Numbered from the stretch's first letter, positions 17,441 to 26,184 are shown. The stretch is DNA of 56,527 nucleotides from Streptomyces sp. SID8352 (GCF_009862265.1 NZ_WWGX01000081.1:1-56527), one strand, 5' to 3'. The notes: generated by a model from the letters alone, not told the origin. Program-made: numbers and translations.

Positions 17441-19561
17441 TCAGTCGGGGACCACGGTGCCGTCGGTGAGCCCGTCGTACATGCCCCGGACGAGCTGCTC
17501 GCCGAGGCGGCCCGCGAGTCTGAGCGTCCGCTCGAACTCGTCCAGGGCGCGGAAGTGCTCGCCGTAGCGCCGCTGGGCGTCCAGCGGGAGGCGGGGCAGC
17601 CGCAGCCGCCGTACGTCCAGCCGGGTGGCGGTGGAGGCGTAGCTGCTGGCGCGGCGGTTGTTGGCGGTGCCGCGCAGGAACCCGGCGAGGAACCAGGGGT
17701 CGAGGGCGGCGGGGTCGGGGCGGAGCAGGACGAGGTTGCGGCCCAGGGCGGCCCCGGCGGTGGCCGGGTCGGCGACGCGGGTGACGGAGCCGCCGCCGAG
17801 GACGGGGACGACGACGTCCCCGGCCTCGATCAGCACGGGTTCGTCGTCGCTCTCGGGGAGCGTTCCGGAGGGGCCGGTGCCGGCGAGGACGTCGTGGTCG
17901 GTGAGGACGGGCACCCGGGCCCGGCCGCCGCTGGTGCCGGTGCGCATCAGCAGGGCGCCGCCGCGGGCGAGTTCGCCGACGGTGGTCAGGGTCAGGCGGG
18001 GGGCGCGCCCGGCGGGCGCGGCCGGGGCGGGGGTGAGGCCGGTGGTCAGCCGGAGGGTCTCGCCGAGGCGGTCGCGCAGTTCGGCGAGGCGCGCGGTGCC
18101 GCCGCCGGCGGCGGGGGGCGGCAGATGGCGGGCCGGGGCCAGGTCGACGTCGTCGTCGAGGAGGTCGATGACGGGCAGCGAGCGGGCCAGACCGGGCCGT
18201 TCGTCGAGGTGGCCGGTCCGGTCGAAGCCGCGCCAGGCGTCGAGGACGGCCTCCCGCAGGGCCCGCCAGTCGGGGCCGCCGCGCCCCTCCCCGGCGAACC
18301 GCCCGGCGTCGGCGAGGAGGAGTTCGGGCTGCGCGGGTGGCTGTCCGGGCCGCCGCAGCACCCACAGGTGGAGCGGGAGGTTGTACGGCGGCGCCGCGCC
18401 GGTGGGCAGCGCGACGACGGCCCGCAGGGCGCCCCGGCGCAGCAGGTCGGCGCGGACCCGGCGGCCGGAGCGGCGGGAGGCGGCGGCGGGCGGCATCAGC
18501 AGGACGGCGGTGCCGCCGTCCCGCAGCCGGGCCAGCGCGTGCTGCACCCAGGCCAGCTCGGACTCGGTGCGGGCGGGGAAGCCGTACTCCCAGCGGGGGT
18601 CGTAGGCGAGTTCGTCGTGCCCCCAGTTGCGTTCGTTGAACGGCGGGTGGCACAGGACGGCGTCGGCGCGCAGGCCGGGGAAGGCGTCGGCGCGCAGGGT
18701 GTCCCCGGCGGCGGCGCGGACGGTGGCCCGGGTGTGCAGGGCGAGCCGGAGGGCGGTGAGCGCGGTGAGGTCGGGGGCCGCGTCCTGGACGTACAGGGTG
18801 CGCTCGGGGGCGCCGGGGCCGGGCCGGTCGGCGGCGCGGGGCAGGGCGCCGGTGCCGCAGGCGGGGTCGAGGAGGGTGCGGGCGGGTCCGGCGAGGTCGG
18901 CCATGAGGGCGGCCAGGTCGGCGGGGGTGAGGTGGTACTGGCGGGGGTTGGCGTCGAGATGGCGGCCGAACAGGAACTCGAAGGTCTGCCGGGTTCCCTG
19001 CTCGGCGGCGAGTTCTGCGGTGCCGCGCAGCAGGGGCAGGGAGACCCGGAGCGCTTCGGGGGCCGGGGCGCTGACGGCGGGGACGGCGGGGGCCGCCGGG
19101 CCGTGGTGGCCCTCCGGGATGCCGCCGTCCGGGGTGCCGCCGTCCGGAGTGCCGGCCGCCGGGGGGCCGCCGAGGCGGGCGGCGAGCAGGTCCTCCAGCG
19201 CCTCGCCCAGCGCTCCGGCGAGCCGGTCGTCGGGGGTGTCGCTGATCCGCAGCCAGCGGGCGGGCCGGTCGTGGAGCAGGAGGAGCAGGCAGCCGGCGTG
19301 GACGAGGGCGGTGACGGGGCCGTCGGGGTGCCCGGCGATCTGCTGCCAGACCTGCTCGCGCAGCGGGACCTCGGCGAGCTTGCCGTGCTCGCGCAGCCAG
19401 TCCTCCACCTCGGCGAGGGCGAAGGAGGGGCTGGCCTCGGTTCCGCCGACGGGCCGGGGGAAGTCGGTGTGGCGGCGGCGCCAGTTGCTCACGGCGGCGC
19501 GGCCGACGCCCGCGAGCCGTGCGATCCCGGCGGCGGTCACCTCTGTCGCGTTGTCCTGCAC
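17441..19561 (-). CDS. Orphan N-6 DNA methylase-like protein with HTH and HsdS-like domain
   Basis: This 706-residue protein has three parts. A winged-helix DNA-binding head (AAGIARLAGVGRAAVSNWRRR) occupies about residues 8-60. An HsdM-type methyltransferase core covers about 185-440, with SAM motif DPACGTG at 232-238. The C-terminal region of about 250 residues resembles a type I specificity subunit half (LTTVGELARGG, then ASSYASTATRLDVRRLRLP). The catalytic motif, normally NPPF/Y, reads HPPF (305-308), so adenine methylation is uncertain. No restriction subunit is nearby. The GTG at 19561 is preceded by GAGGGGA. It could be an epigenetic regulator, a solitary methylase or an inactive DNA-binding relative. 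Confidence 0.82.
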   Translation of the reverse strand: MQDNATEVTAAGIARLAGVGRAAVSNWRRRHTDFPRPVGGTEASPSFALAEVEDWLREHGKLAEVPLREQVWQQIAGHPDGPVTALVHAGCLLLLLHDRPARWLRISDTPDDRLAGALGEALEDLLAARLGGPPAAGTPDGGTPDGGIPEGHHGPAAPAVPAVSAPAPEALRVSLPLLRGTAELAAEQGTRQTFEFLFGRHLDANPRQYHLTPADLAALMADLAGPARTLLDPACGTGALPRAADRPGPGAPERTLYVQDAAPDLTALTALRLALHTRATVRAAAGDTLRADAFPGLRADAVLCHPPFNERNWGHDELAYDPRWEYGFPARTESELAWVQHALARLRDGGTAVLLMPPAAASRRSGRRVRADLLRRGALRAVVALPTGAAPPYNLPLHLWVLRRPGQPPAQPELLLADAGRFAGEGRGGPDWRALREAVLDAWRGFDRTGHLDERPGLARSLPVIDLLDDDVDLAPARHLPPPAAGGGTARLAELRDRLGETLRLTTGLTPAPAAPAGRAPRLTLTTVGELARGGALLMRTGTSGGRARVPVLTDHDVLAGTGPSGTLPESDDEPVLIEAGDVVVPVLGGGSVTRVADPATAGAALGRNLVLLRPDPAALDPWFLAGFLRGTANNRRASSYASTATRLDVRRLRLPRLPLDAQRRYGEHFRALDEFERTLRLAGRLGEQLVRGMYDGLTDGTVVPD

Positions 19562-19771
19562 CGGCCCGGCTCCCCTCGTCCCTGTGAGGGGCGCCCGTCC
19601 CCCATGTGGCGCCGAGCATACCGAGGAACATCGCCCCAACCCATTCACGCGCGTGTACCAACACCCATACGTGAACCGTGTTGACTCGGTTCACACTCTC
19701 TGTTGTTATTGACCTCGCGAACGAGCGATGGCCGTCCAGAAGGCGTCGCCGCATCGGGAGGGGAATCCGTC

Positions 19772-20476
19772 ATGGGCATGAAGGGCAAGATCGCTCTGGG
19801 CGCCGTCATCGGGATCGTCGTCATCGGCGCCGTGTCGGTGGCCGGCGGGGACGACGGCGACGGCGGCCCGGGCGACCGCAACCCCGCCGCGGCGGCGGAC
19901 AAGGGCGCGGGGGACGCGAAGGGCACCGGAAAGGACTCCGGGGGCTCCGGCGAGAAGAAGGAGGAAGAGGAGAAGAAGGCGGCCTTCGGGGGCGACGGCG
20001 ACTTCCGGGTGGGCACGGACATCAAGCCCGGCACCTACCGCTCCACCGGCAACACCGACGACGGCTGCTACTGGGAGCGCGCCAAGGACGCCTCCGGCGA
20101 GCTGGACTCGCTGCTGGCCAACGACAACGTGACCGGCACGACCTACGTCACCGTCAAGGACGGCGACAAGCTCTTCAAGTCCAGCGGCTGCCGCGACTGG
20201 GAGGCCGTCGACCCGGCCGCCAAGGGCACCCCCGCCACCACCATGGCGGGCGACGGGGGCATGTTCGCCGTGGGCCGCGACATCGCGCCCGGGACCTACC
20301 GGTCCACCGGGAACACCGACGACGGCTGCTACTGGGAGCGGACCAAGGACGCCGAGCACGGGCTCGACTCGATCCTGGCGAACGACAACGTGAGCGGTAC
20401 GGCGGTGGTGACGGTCAGTGCCTCCGACGCCTACTTCAAGACCGCCGGCTGCGGCGACTGGAAGAAGAGCGGCTGA
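19772..20476 (+). CDS. Membrane-anchored or secreted protein with duplicated 67-residue domain
   Basis: This 234-residue protein is not of a family I can name. An N-terminal hydrophobic segment (residues 7-25) is a signal peptide or anchor. A Gly/Asp/Lys/Glu-rich charged linker follows to about residue 75. Two copies of one domain come next, at 77-143 and 163-230, each with DIxPGTYRSTGNTDDGCYWE and a second cysteine near its end (GCRDW, GCGDW). Each copy probably forms its own disulphide. Such repeats occur in many Streptomyces extracytoplasmic proteins. The ATG at 19772 has GGGAGGGG upstream. It ends 24 bases from the convergent HNH lipoprotein. Confidence 0.85.
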   Translation: MGMKGKIALGAVIGIVVIGAVSVAGGDDGDGGPGDRNPAAAADKGAGDAKGTGKDSGGSGEKKEEEEKKAAFGGDGDFRVGTDIKPGTYRSTGNTDDGCYWERAKDASGELDSLLANDNVTGTTYVTVKDGDKLFKSSGCRDWEAVDPAAKGTPATTMAGDGGMFAVGRDIAPGTYRSTGNTDDGCYWERTKDAEHGLDSILANDNVSGTAVVTVSASDAYFKTAGCGDWKKSG

Positions 20477-20500
20477 CCGCCACCCCCGCCCGGCACGGCG

Positions 20501-21292
20501 TCAGGCGGTGCACTGCTCCCGCATGGCGTCCTTGTCGGCCTTGGTCACCGGCATCGCGTACTTGACGGCGACCTGCGCGAACCGGGCCGCGTACGCGCAG
20601 CGGATGTCCTTGTCCGGGGGCAGCCAGGAGGCCGGACCGGAGTCGCCCTTCGAGGAGTTGGCCCGGCCCTCGACCGGCAGCAGGTTGAGCGGGTCGTTGG
20701 CGAGCTGCTTGCGCTTCGCCTCCGCCCACCGCGACGAGCCCATCTGCCAACTGTAGGAGAGCGGCACCACGTGGTCTATCTGGACCGCGCTCGCCTTCTC
20801 CTTGCGCCACTCGATGGTCGTGCCGGTGTACGGGTCGCGCAGGGTCATGGAGATGACCACGCAGTTGGAGCCCTCGCGGAAGCGCAGCTTCTCGCCGTCT
20901 CGCTGGAGCAGGTCGTTGCGGGTGTCGCAGCCGTTGCGCGCCAGCGGGACACCGTCGGCGGTGTCCATCCATGCGTAGCCGAACTTGTCCCGGGCGTAAC
21001 CGGTCTTGGGGCCGCGGCCCTTGGTGCCCACGCTCTCTATCAGGGTCAGCGCCCCGGACCGGTCGGCGTCGGCGGTGAGCACGGCCAGGCCGGGCTTGGT
21101 GCCGTCGGGGTTGACCAGCGGGCTGACGGCCCGTCCGTCCCGCGCCCCGGGCGCGGCCGCGGCGCCGCCGCTCGTCGCCGCTGAGGGGTCGTCGTCCAGC
21201 CCCTCGCAGCCGGTGACCAGCGCCAGGGTCGCGCAGAGCGCCGCCCCCGTGCCCATCAGCCGTATCCTGCCCGCCCTGTGGTGCCGCCTCAC
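20501..21292 (-). CDS. Lipoprotein with HNH (DUF1524-like) nuclease domain
   Basis: This 263-residue protein has a signal sequence ending in the lipobox LVTGC (Cys29), so it should be anchored outside the membrane. The C-terminal half carries an HNH-type motif: DHVVPLSYSW (Asp173-His174), then NDPLNLLPVEGRANSSKGD with the later Asn/His-equivalent residues. It fits the secreted HNH nuclease family common in Streptomyces, probably a DNase that scavenges or degrades extracellular DNA. Cysteines at 122, 144 and 232 could form disulphides. The GTG start has GGGGAGGGG upstream. Confidence 0.88.
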   Translation of the reverse strand: MRRHHRAGRIRLMGTGAALCATLALVTGCEGLDDDPSAATSGGAAAAPGARDGRAVSPLVNPDGTKPGLAVLTADADRSGALTLIESVGTKGRGPKTGYARDKFGYAWMDTADGVPLARNGCDTRNDLLQRDGEKLRFREGSNCVVISMTLRDPYTGTTIEWRKEKASAVQIDHVVPLSYSWQMGSSRWAEAKRKQLANDPLNLLPVEGRANSSKGDSGPASWLPPDKDIRCAYAARFAQVAVKYAMPVTKADKDAMREQCTA

Positions 21293-21428
21293 GCGTGCCC
21301 CTCCCCTAATCGATCAACGTCGGCAATACCGTAGCCTCCCGGTGGACCGGGGCATAGAGGGCGTTGACGGGCATACACCGGGACTCGGGCGTATCGTCGG
21401 AGTCAGTCACGTCCGGAAGGAGCCCCGC

Positions 21429-21626
21429 ATGGGCATCCTCGACAGGTTCAAGAGCAACAAGGCCGCCAGGGACAAGGCCGGGCAGGCGTCCGACGCCGCC
21501 GAGCGGAAGATCAACGAGAGAACCGGCGGCAAGTACGAGCACCAGGTCGACACCGCGCAGCAGAAGGCGGAGCAGCGGCTCGGCATGGACCGCGACCGCG
21601 GCGGGGACCGGCGCGGCGACCACTGA
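21429..21626 (+). CDS. Small MT0933/Rv0909-like antitoxin-family protein
   Basis: This 65-residue charged helical protein (MGILDRFKSNKAARDKAG, KINERTGGKYEHQVDTAQQK) matches the family annotated as antitoxin MT0933 in Actinobacteria. GGAAGGAG lies seven bases upstream. No toxin gene accompanies it here, so the antitoxin name may not describe its function. A hairpin follows immediately. Confidence 0.85.
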   Translation: MGILDRFKSNKAARDKAGQASDAAERKINERTGGKYEHQVDTAQQKAEQRLGMDRDRGGDRRGDH

Positions 21627-21630
21627 GACC

Positions 21631-21655
21631 GCCCGGCCCGCGGGACGGGCCGGGC
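21631..21655 (+). terminator. Terminator of the MT0933-like gene
   Basis: A perfect 10-base-pair stem (21631-21640 with 21646-21655) and 5-base loop starts four bases after the stop codon. Confidence 0.8.
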
Positions 21656-22003
21656 GTTCGAGTACCACACCGGGGACGGCCGGACCCGCACCCCCGGTAC
21701 GGCGGGACCCGCTCCCCGTCAGGCGCGGGAGCCTTCCCGTACGGCGGGGTGCGGGGATCCTCACCCCGGCACGGCTTCGGGCCCGGTACCGGTGCGGCTT
21801 CCCGGGGCCGTACGGCGGTGCGCATCGCCGTACGGCCCCGGGCCGTCACACCGGTACCGGGCCCGGGCGCGGTCATCGGGGCCGGCCGCGGGCGCCGGCG
21901 GCCGCTGCGGACAGCCCCGGCCGCTGCGGACACCCCTCGGCGGTCACGGGCCCGTGGCCGGGAGACCGGCCGACACCCCGTGACCGGGAGGGGCCGGCGG
22001 GCC
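21656..22003. other. Convergent intergenic region with nested inverted repeats
   Basis: No gene is supported between the MT0933-like gene and mfd. The main feature is a long nested hairpin at 21779-21864 (separate entry). A direct repeat CCGGCCGCTGCGGACA occurs twice around 21898 and 21918. The rest is low-complexity G/C. Confidence 0.6.
21779..21864. repeat. Nested inverted repeat, about 33 paired positions
   Basis: An outer pair of perfect 16-base arms (21779-21794 and 21849-21864, containing GGTACC) encloses an inner pair of perfect 17-base arms (21801-21817 and 21826-21842, containing CCGTACGG) with an 8-base loop. Six unpaired bases separate inner and outer stems on each side. It could be extruded as a cruciform or act as a bidirectional terminator between convergent genes. 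Confidence 0.85.
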
Positions 22004-22037
22004 GGGGTCTTTCGTCTGATCCGGACGAGAGGTCCTA
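22004..22037 (-). repeat. Interspersed 3'-end repeat, copy 3 (compact hairpin)
   Basis: Arms 22005-22016 and 22024-22035 pair over 12 positions, three of them G-T wobbles. On the minus strand it begins with TAG, the mfd stop codon, followed by GACCTCTCGTCCGGATCA and GACGAAAGACCCC. It equals copy 2 with the central loop deleted. Confidence 0.75.
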
Positions 22038-25000
22038 GGACCCGGTGATCGAGGTCAGGAACTCCCCCACCCAGCCCAGCAGTTCCCGCCCGACCAGCGG
22101 CCTGCCGCCGACCTTCGCGGTCTTCGGGCGGGGCACCAGCACCTGGTGGGCGGTGGGCTTGATGACCGAACCCGGGTAGAGCCGCTTCAGCCGCAGCTCC
22201 TGGGACTCCCTCAACTCCACCGGGGCGAAACGGATGTTGGTGCCCTGGAGGACGATCTCGCCGACCCCGCAGGCCCGCGCGAGCATCCGCAGCCCGGCGA
22301 CCAGCAGCAGGTTCTCCACCGGCTCCGGCAACTTCCCGTACCGGTCGACCAGTTCCTCGCGGACTGCGGCGATGTCCTCCTCGCTGCCCGCCGAGGCGAT
22401 GGCCCGGTACGCCTGCAGCCGCAGCCGCTCGCCGGGCGCGTAGTCGTGCGGGACATGGGCGTCGACCGGAAGCTCGATCTTCACCTCCAGCGGCGGCTCC
22501 TCCTCCACGCCGCCCTCCAGGGAGGCCCGGTAGTCCGCGACGGCCTCGCCGACCATCCGCACGTACAGGTCGAAGCCGACGCCCGCGATGTGGCCGGACT
22601 GCTCGCCGCCGAGCAGGTTGCCCGCGCCGCGGATCTCCAGGTCCTTCATCGCCACGTACATGCCCGCGCCCATCTCGGTGTGCTGGGCGATGGTCGCCAG
22701 CCGCTCGTGGGCGGTCTCCGTCAGCGGCTTCTCCGGCGGGTACAGGAAGTAGGCGTAACCGCGCTCGCGGCCCCGCCCGACCCGGCCGCGGAGCTGGTGG
22801 AGCTGGCTGAGGCCGAAGTTGTCGCCGCGCTCGACGATCAGGGTGTTGGCGTTGGAGATGTCGATGCCCGACTCGACGATGGTGGTGGAGACCAGCACGT
22901 CGAACCTCTTCTCCCAGAAGTCGACGACGACCTGTTCGAGGGCCTGCTCCGACATCTGGCCGTGGGCCGTGGCGATCCGCGCCTCGGGCACGATCTCGCG
23001 CAGCCGGGCGGCGGCCCGGTCGATGGACTCCACCCGGTTGTGGATGTAGAAGACCTGCCCCTCGCGCAGCAGCTCGCGGCGGATCGCGGCGCCGATCTGC
23101 CGGGTGTCGTAGGGGCCGACGAAGGTCAGCACCGGGTGCCGCTCCTCCGGCGGCGTGGTGATCGTCGACATCTCGCGGATGCCGGTGACCGCCATCTCCA
23201 GGGTGCGGGGGATCGGGGTCGCCGACATGGTCAGCACGTCGACGTTGGCCCGCAGCTTCTTGAGCTGCTCCTTGTGCTCGACGCCGAAGCGCTGCTCCTC
23301 GTCGACGATGACCAGGCCCAGGTCCTTGAACTTCGTCTCCGACGAGAACAGCCGGTGGGTGCCGATCACCACGTCGACCGAGCCCTCCCGCAGGCCCTCC
23401 AGCACGGCCTTCGCCTCGGCGTCGGTCTGGAAGCGGGACAGCGCCCGCACCGTCACCGGGAACTGCGCGTACCGCTCGCCGAAGGTGCCGAAGTGCTGCT
23501 GCACCAGCAGGGTCGTCGGCACCAGCACGGCCACCTGCTTGCCGTCCTGCACGGCCTTGAAGGCGGCCCGGACCGCGATCTCGGTCTTGCCGTAGCCCAC
23601 GTCGCCGCAGATCAGGCGGTCCATCGGGACCGTCTTCTCCATGTCCTCCTTGACCTCGGCGATGGTGGTGAGCTGGTCCGGCGTCTCCGCGTAGGGGAAG
23701 GCGTCCTCCAGCTCCCGCTGCCAGGGGGTGTCACCGCCGAAGGCGTGGCCGGGGGCCGCCATCCGGGCGCTGTAGAGCCTGATCAGGTCGGCGGCGATCT
23801 CCTTGACCGCCTTCTTGGCGCGGGCCTTGGTCTTCGTCCAGTCCGCGCCGCCCAGGCGGTGCAGGGTGGGCGCCTCGCCGCCGACGTACTTGGTGATCTG
23901 CTCCAGCTGGTCCGTGGGGATGTAGAGCCGGTCGCCGGGCTGCCCGCGCTTGGCCGGGGCGTACTCCACCACGAGGTACTCACGGGTGGCGCCCTGCACG
24001 GTGCGCTGCGCCATCTCGATGTAGCGGCCGACGCCGTGCTGCTCGTGGACGATGTAGTCGCCCGCCTCCAGGGTGAGCGGGTCGATGGTCTTGCGGCGCC
24101 GCGCGGGCATCCGGGCGCCCTCGCGGCCGGCCGCCTTCTGTCCGGACAGGTCGGTCTCGGTGAGCACCGCGAGCCCGAGCCCCGGGTCGACGAAGCCGTG
24201 GTCGATGGCGCCGCAGGAGACGTGCACCACGGACGGGGCGAGGGTGTCCAGGTCCTTGTCGAGGCGGGCGGCGATGCCCTCGCCGCCGAGCACCTCGACG
24301 GTGCGGGACGCGGGGCCGTGGGCCTCGGTGACGTAGGCCACGCGCCAGCCGTCGGAGAGCCAGCCCTTGGTGTCGGCCAGCGCCCTCGCGGTGTCGCCCC
24401 GGTAGGTGTCGGGGGCGCGCATGCCGAGGGTGAGGGTGTCGGCCTCCTCCAGGGCGTCGTCGGCGGCGAACGGCGACACCGACCACCACATCATGCCCAG
24501 CTCGCGGGCCCGGTCCCGGACGTCGGCGATGGACCACAACGAGGCCGCGCCCACGTCGATCGGGGCCTCGCCGCCGCCCGCCGTGGCCGCCCACGACGCC
24601 TGGAGGAACTCCTGCGAGGTGGCGACGAGGTCGGCGGCCCGGGTGCGGACCCGCTCGGGGTCGCAGACCACGCTCATCGAGCCCTCGGGCAGGACGTCGA
24701 GCAGCAACTCCATGTCGTCGACGAGGACGGGCGCCAGGGACTCCATGCCCTCGACGGCGATGCCCTCCGCGATCCTGCCGAGCAGCTCGCCCAGCTCGGG
24801 ATGGCGCTCGGCGAGGACGGCGGCGCGCCGCCTGACCTCGTCCGTCAGCAGCAGCTCACGGCAGGGCGGGGCCCACAGCCCGTGCTCGGCGACCTCCAGG
24901 GAACGCTGGTCGGCGACCTTGAAGTAGCGGATCTCCTCCACGTCGTCGCCCCAGAACTCCACGCGCAGCGGATGCTCCTCGGTGGGCGGGAAGACGTCGA

Positions 25001-25568
25001 GGATGCCGCCCCGGACGGCGAACTCGCCGCGCTTCTCGACCAGCTCCACGCGGGCGTAGGCGGCGGCCGCGAGGGCGGTGACCACCTCGCCGAGATCGGC
25101 GCCCTGCCCCGTCCGCAGGGAGACCGGCTCCAGGTCGCCCAGGCCCTTGACCTGCGGCTGGAGCACGGAGCGCACGGGGGCGACGACGACGGAGACGGGG
25201 CCGGTCCCGGGGTCGTCGGGGCGCGGGTGGGCCAGCCGCCGCAGGACGGCCAGCCGGCGGCCGACCGTGTCGCTGCGGGGGCTGAGGCGCTCGTGCGGCA
25301 GCGTCTCCCAGGAGGGGTACTCCACGACGCCCTCGGGGGGCAGCAGCGAGCGCAGGGCGGCGGCCAGGTCCTCCGCCTCGCGGCCGGTCGCGGTGACGGC
25401 CAGCACGGGGCGACCCGTCCCGCGGGCCAGCGCGGCGACCGTGAAGGGGCGGGCCGCGGGCGGACCGACCAGGTCGACGTGCATGCGGTTGCCGTCGGAG
25501 GCCGCCGCGATCGCTTCCGCGAGGGCGGTGTCCTTGACGACGGCGTCGAGCAGACCGTGCAGGCTCAT
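22035..25568 (-). CDS. mfd: Transcription-repair coupling factor
   Basis: This 1177-residue ATP-dependent translocase removes stalled RNA polymerase and recruits UvrA to the lesion. The UvrB-like N-terminal region is followed by the RNA polymerase interaction domain (DYIVHEQHGVGRY, near residue 500). The RecG-like helicase motor has Walker A GDVGYGKTEIA, the DEEQ box VIVDEEQRFGVEH and motif VI (LHQLRGRVGRG). The C-terminal TRCF domain is complete. The start at 25568 begins MSLHGLLDAVV as in other streptomycetes; the upstream open frame is low complexity. It is a single gene, ending in the repeat hairpin. Confidence 0.97.
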   Translation of the reverse strand: MSLHGLLDAVVKDTALAEAIAAASDGNRMHVDLVGPPAARPFTVAALARGTGRPVLAVTATGREAEDLAAALRSLLPPEGVVEYPSWETLPHERLSPRSDTVGRRLAVLRRLAHPRPDDPGTGPVSVVVAPVRSVLQPQVKGLGDLEPVSLRTGQGADLGEVVTALAAAAYARVELVEKRGEFAVRGGILDVFPPTEEHPLRVEFWGDDVEEIRYFKVADQRSLEVAEHGLWAPPCRELLLTDEVRRRAAVLAERHPELGELLGRIAEGIAVEGMESLAPVLVDDMELLLDVLPEGSMSVVCDPERVRTRAADLVATSQEFLQASWAATAGGGEAPIDVGAASLWSIADVRDRARELGMMWWSVSPFAADDALEEADTLTLGMRAPDTYRGDTARALADTKGWLSDGWRVAYVTEAHGPASRTVEVLGGEGIAARLDKDLDTLAPSVVHVSCGAIDHGFVDPGLGLAVLTETDLSGQKAAGREGARMPARRRKTIDPLTLEAGDYIVHEQHGVGRYIEMAQRTVQGATREYLVVEYAPAKRGQPGDRLYIPTDQLEQITKYVGGEAPTLHRLGGADWTKTKARAKKAVKEIAADLIRLYSARMAAPGHAFGGDTPWQRELEDAFPYAETPDQLTTIAEVKEDMEKTVPMDRLICGDVGYGKTEIAVRAAFKAVQDGKQVAVLVPTTLLVQQHFGTFGERYAQFPVTVRALSRFQTDAEAKAVLEGLREGSVDVVIGTHRLFSSETKFKDLGLVIVDEEQRFGVEHKEQLKKLRANVDVLTMSATPIPRTLEMAVTGIREMSTITTPPEERHPVLTFVGPYDTRQIGAAIRRELLREGQVFYIHNRVESIDRAAARLREIVPEARIATAHGQMSEQALEQVVVDFWEKRFDVLVSTTIVESGIDISNANTLIVERGDNFGLSQLHQLRGRVGRGRERGYAYFLYPPEKPLTETAHERLATIAQHTEMGAGMYVAMKDLEIRGAGNLLGGEQSGHIAGVGFDLYVRMVGEAVADYRASLEGGVEEEPPLEVKIELPVDAHVPHDYAPGERLRLQAYRAIASAGSEEDIAAVREELVDRYGKLPEPVENLLLVAGLRMLARACGVGEIVLQGTNIRFAPVELRESQELRLKRLYPGSVIKPTAHQVLVPRPKTAKVGGRPLVGRELLGWVGEFLTSITGS

Positions 25569-26144
25569 GAAAGGGCGCTTTCCGTCCGTGGACAACACGA
25601 AGAACCCGACGCGGGATGAAGGGGCCGGGGGCTCTCCAGCGTACGACGCCGCCCGTCCCGGCGCGGGGGCCTGTGGACAACGCCGCCGCGCGCCCCGGGC
25701 CCGGGCCCGGCGAACGGGCTCCGCCCCCGGCGCGTGCCGCGCGGCCGGGCTCCCCGGCGCGCGCCCTGCGGCCGGACCGCTCCGGTACGCGCTCCCTGGG
25801 ACCACGCCACGCCCGTGCGGCGGTGCTCACCCGGGGCCGCCGTGCCGCCGTGCTCTCCCCCGCACCCGGGCCCCATGGCACGGCGTGCCCGAAGGCACGC
25901 CCCGCAGGGCAGGGGCCCCGCGCACCCGCCCGGCGAACGGGACCCCGTGACACGCGCCCCGCGGCCGGGAAGCGCGGGGTCCGCCGGGACGCGCCCCGCC
26001 CCCGGTACCGGGACCGGCGGTCCCGGCCGGCCGGGACGGCAGCCCGGCGGCGGCCGGGGCCGCCCCCGCCCGCCGCCGTTCCCGTGGACCCCGCCCCCGG
26101 TCCGCCGCTCCACCGGACCGCCGCGTCCGCCCCGTGACGGCCGT
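25569..26144. other. GC-rich intergenic region upstream of mfd
   Basis: About 575 bases hold no supported gene. Open frames on both strands consist only of Arg/Pro/Gly/Ala-rich translation without any recognisable motif. The mfd promoter should lie within the first 150 bases. Otherwise I see nothing beyond short CGCGCC-type repetitions. Confidence 0.5.
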
Positions 26145-26184
26145 GAGCCCGGCGCCGGGTCCCGCGGGACCCGGCGCCGGGCTC
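26145..26184 (-). terminator. Perfect 40-base palindrome, terminator of the ABC exporter operon
   Basis: Arms 26145-26163 and 26166-26184 are perfectly complementary with only the central GC between them, so the whole 40 bases read the same on both strands. It lies 19 bases past the permease stop codon. Confidence 0.85.

Noticed and set aside
16601..19684. Rightward open frame of over 1000 codons opposite the methylase and kinase-partner genes
   Set aside because: Pure Gly/Ala/Val/Arg translation without motifs. The leftward strand carries the recognisable methyltransferase and membrane protein.
15039..19754. A single 1571-residue leftward protein ending in the kinase
   Set aside because: The frame passes through the methylase and membrane-protein genes in another phase as Arg/Pro-rich sequence. 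Only the last 509 residues are protein-like, and they have their own ATGA-coupled start.
21429..21626. MT0933-like gene plus neighbours as a toxin-antitoxin pair
   Set aside because: No toxin-like gene adjoins it; the next genes are an HNH lipoprotein in the opposite direction and mfd.
22146..25619. Rightward open frame of 1157 codons opposite mfd
   Set aside because: Antisense shadow of mfd; no recognisable domain and no ribosome-binding site.
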